DNA from: Candidatus Brocadiia bacterium
Lineage (GTDB): Bacteria > Planctomycetota > MHYJ01 > WSZJ01
Assembly (NCBI GenBank): GCA_013360825.1
Contig: JABWAY010000263.1
Coordinates: 1-5,891 of the forward strand
Reading direction: 5' to 3'
Length of the DNA stretch: 5,891 nucleotides
Shown here: positions 5,836 to 5,891 of the stretch, piece by piece
How the letters are laid out: every line of letters begins with the position of its first letter
Position numbering within the stretch: the stretch's first letter is position 1
Notes under the pieces: generated by a model
Told to the model about the DNA's origin: nothing
The model's database searches: none
The model's input: only the letters and a program-made list of their open reading frames with translations
Position numbers and translations under genes: made by a program

Positions 5836-5891
5836 TCCGGCTCCCCGGCGCAGCGCGCCACGGCGACGACATGGCCGTCGGGGTCGGCGTG
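5832..5891 (-). CDS. C-terminal end of a VOC/glyoxalase-family protein (5' partial)
   Basis: Only the last 19 codons and the TGA (5832-5834) are in the window; the rest lies past the right edge. The peptide HADPDGHVVAVARCAGEPE carries the DPDGH motif found near the end of vicinal-oxygen-chelate (glyoxalase/bleomycin-resistance) domains, where the following residues form the last beta strand with the metal-ligand glutamate in classical members. At that place this protein has VVAVAR, so the usual Glu (as in DPDGHxxEL) is absent. The frame is supported by the motif and by the GTGA overlap with the downstream NUDIX gene. The substrate cannot be told. Confidence 0.6.
   Translation of the reverse strand, partial: HADPDGHVVAVARCAGEPE

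Overview
The window is very GC-rich and densely coded, with short gaps, GTG starts and overlapping start/stop pairs. This fits a high-GC bacterium, for example a deltaproteobacterial, methylomirabilotal/rokubacterial or similar uncultured environmental lineage. Nothing in the sequence fixes the phylum, so that is an inference only. There are no rRNA or tRNA genes, insertion sequences, CRISPR repeats or phage genes.

Layout, left to right. (1) 2-538 (+): the C-terminal part of a gene whose start lies outside the window, weakly like the sensor domain of an anti-sigma or RseB-type protein. (2) 611-1801 (+): a secreted 396-residue protein with a signal peptide and an N-terminal domain like DUF4424. 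(3) 1806-1846: a strong stem-loop between converging genes, probably an intrinsic terminator. (4) 1860-3064 (-): a two-gene operon, RidA-family protein then crotonase/enoyl-CoA hydratase-fold protein, joined by an ATGA overlap. (5) 3065-3179: a divergent control region with a -10 box placed for leaderless transcription of the RidA gene, and an inverted repeat around a possible promoter of the right-hand gene. (6) 3180-5195 (+): a Tat-exported PhoX/DUF839 alkaline phosphatase. (7) 5209-5891 (-): a NUDIX hydrolase whose GTG start overlaps the stop of an upstream VOC/glyoxalase-type gene, of which only the last 19 codons are in the window.

How they work together. The RidA-crotonase pair is the most interesting unit. 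The crotonase lacks both catalytic glutamates of classical enoyl-CoA hydratase but carries an aspartate in the later active-site loop. The RidA protein lacks the arginine that normally binds the carboxylate of imino acids but keeps the Glu of the C-terminal VEI motif. The two losses together suggest a shared substrate that is an amino/imino CoA thioester: the RidA member would remove nitrogen from an enamine or imine, and the crotonase would then hydrolyse or isomerise the carbon skeleton. Both sequences resemble, from memory, the pair encoded in aerobic 2-aminobenzoyl-CoA (anthraniloyl-CoA) or salicylyl-CoA degradation clusters, but no monooxygenase or CoA ligase is visible here. PhoX is a separate phosphate-scavenging function. 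The NUDIX and VOC genes form another small operon with no evident link to the rest.
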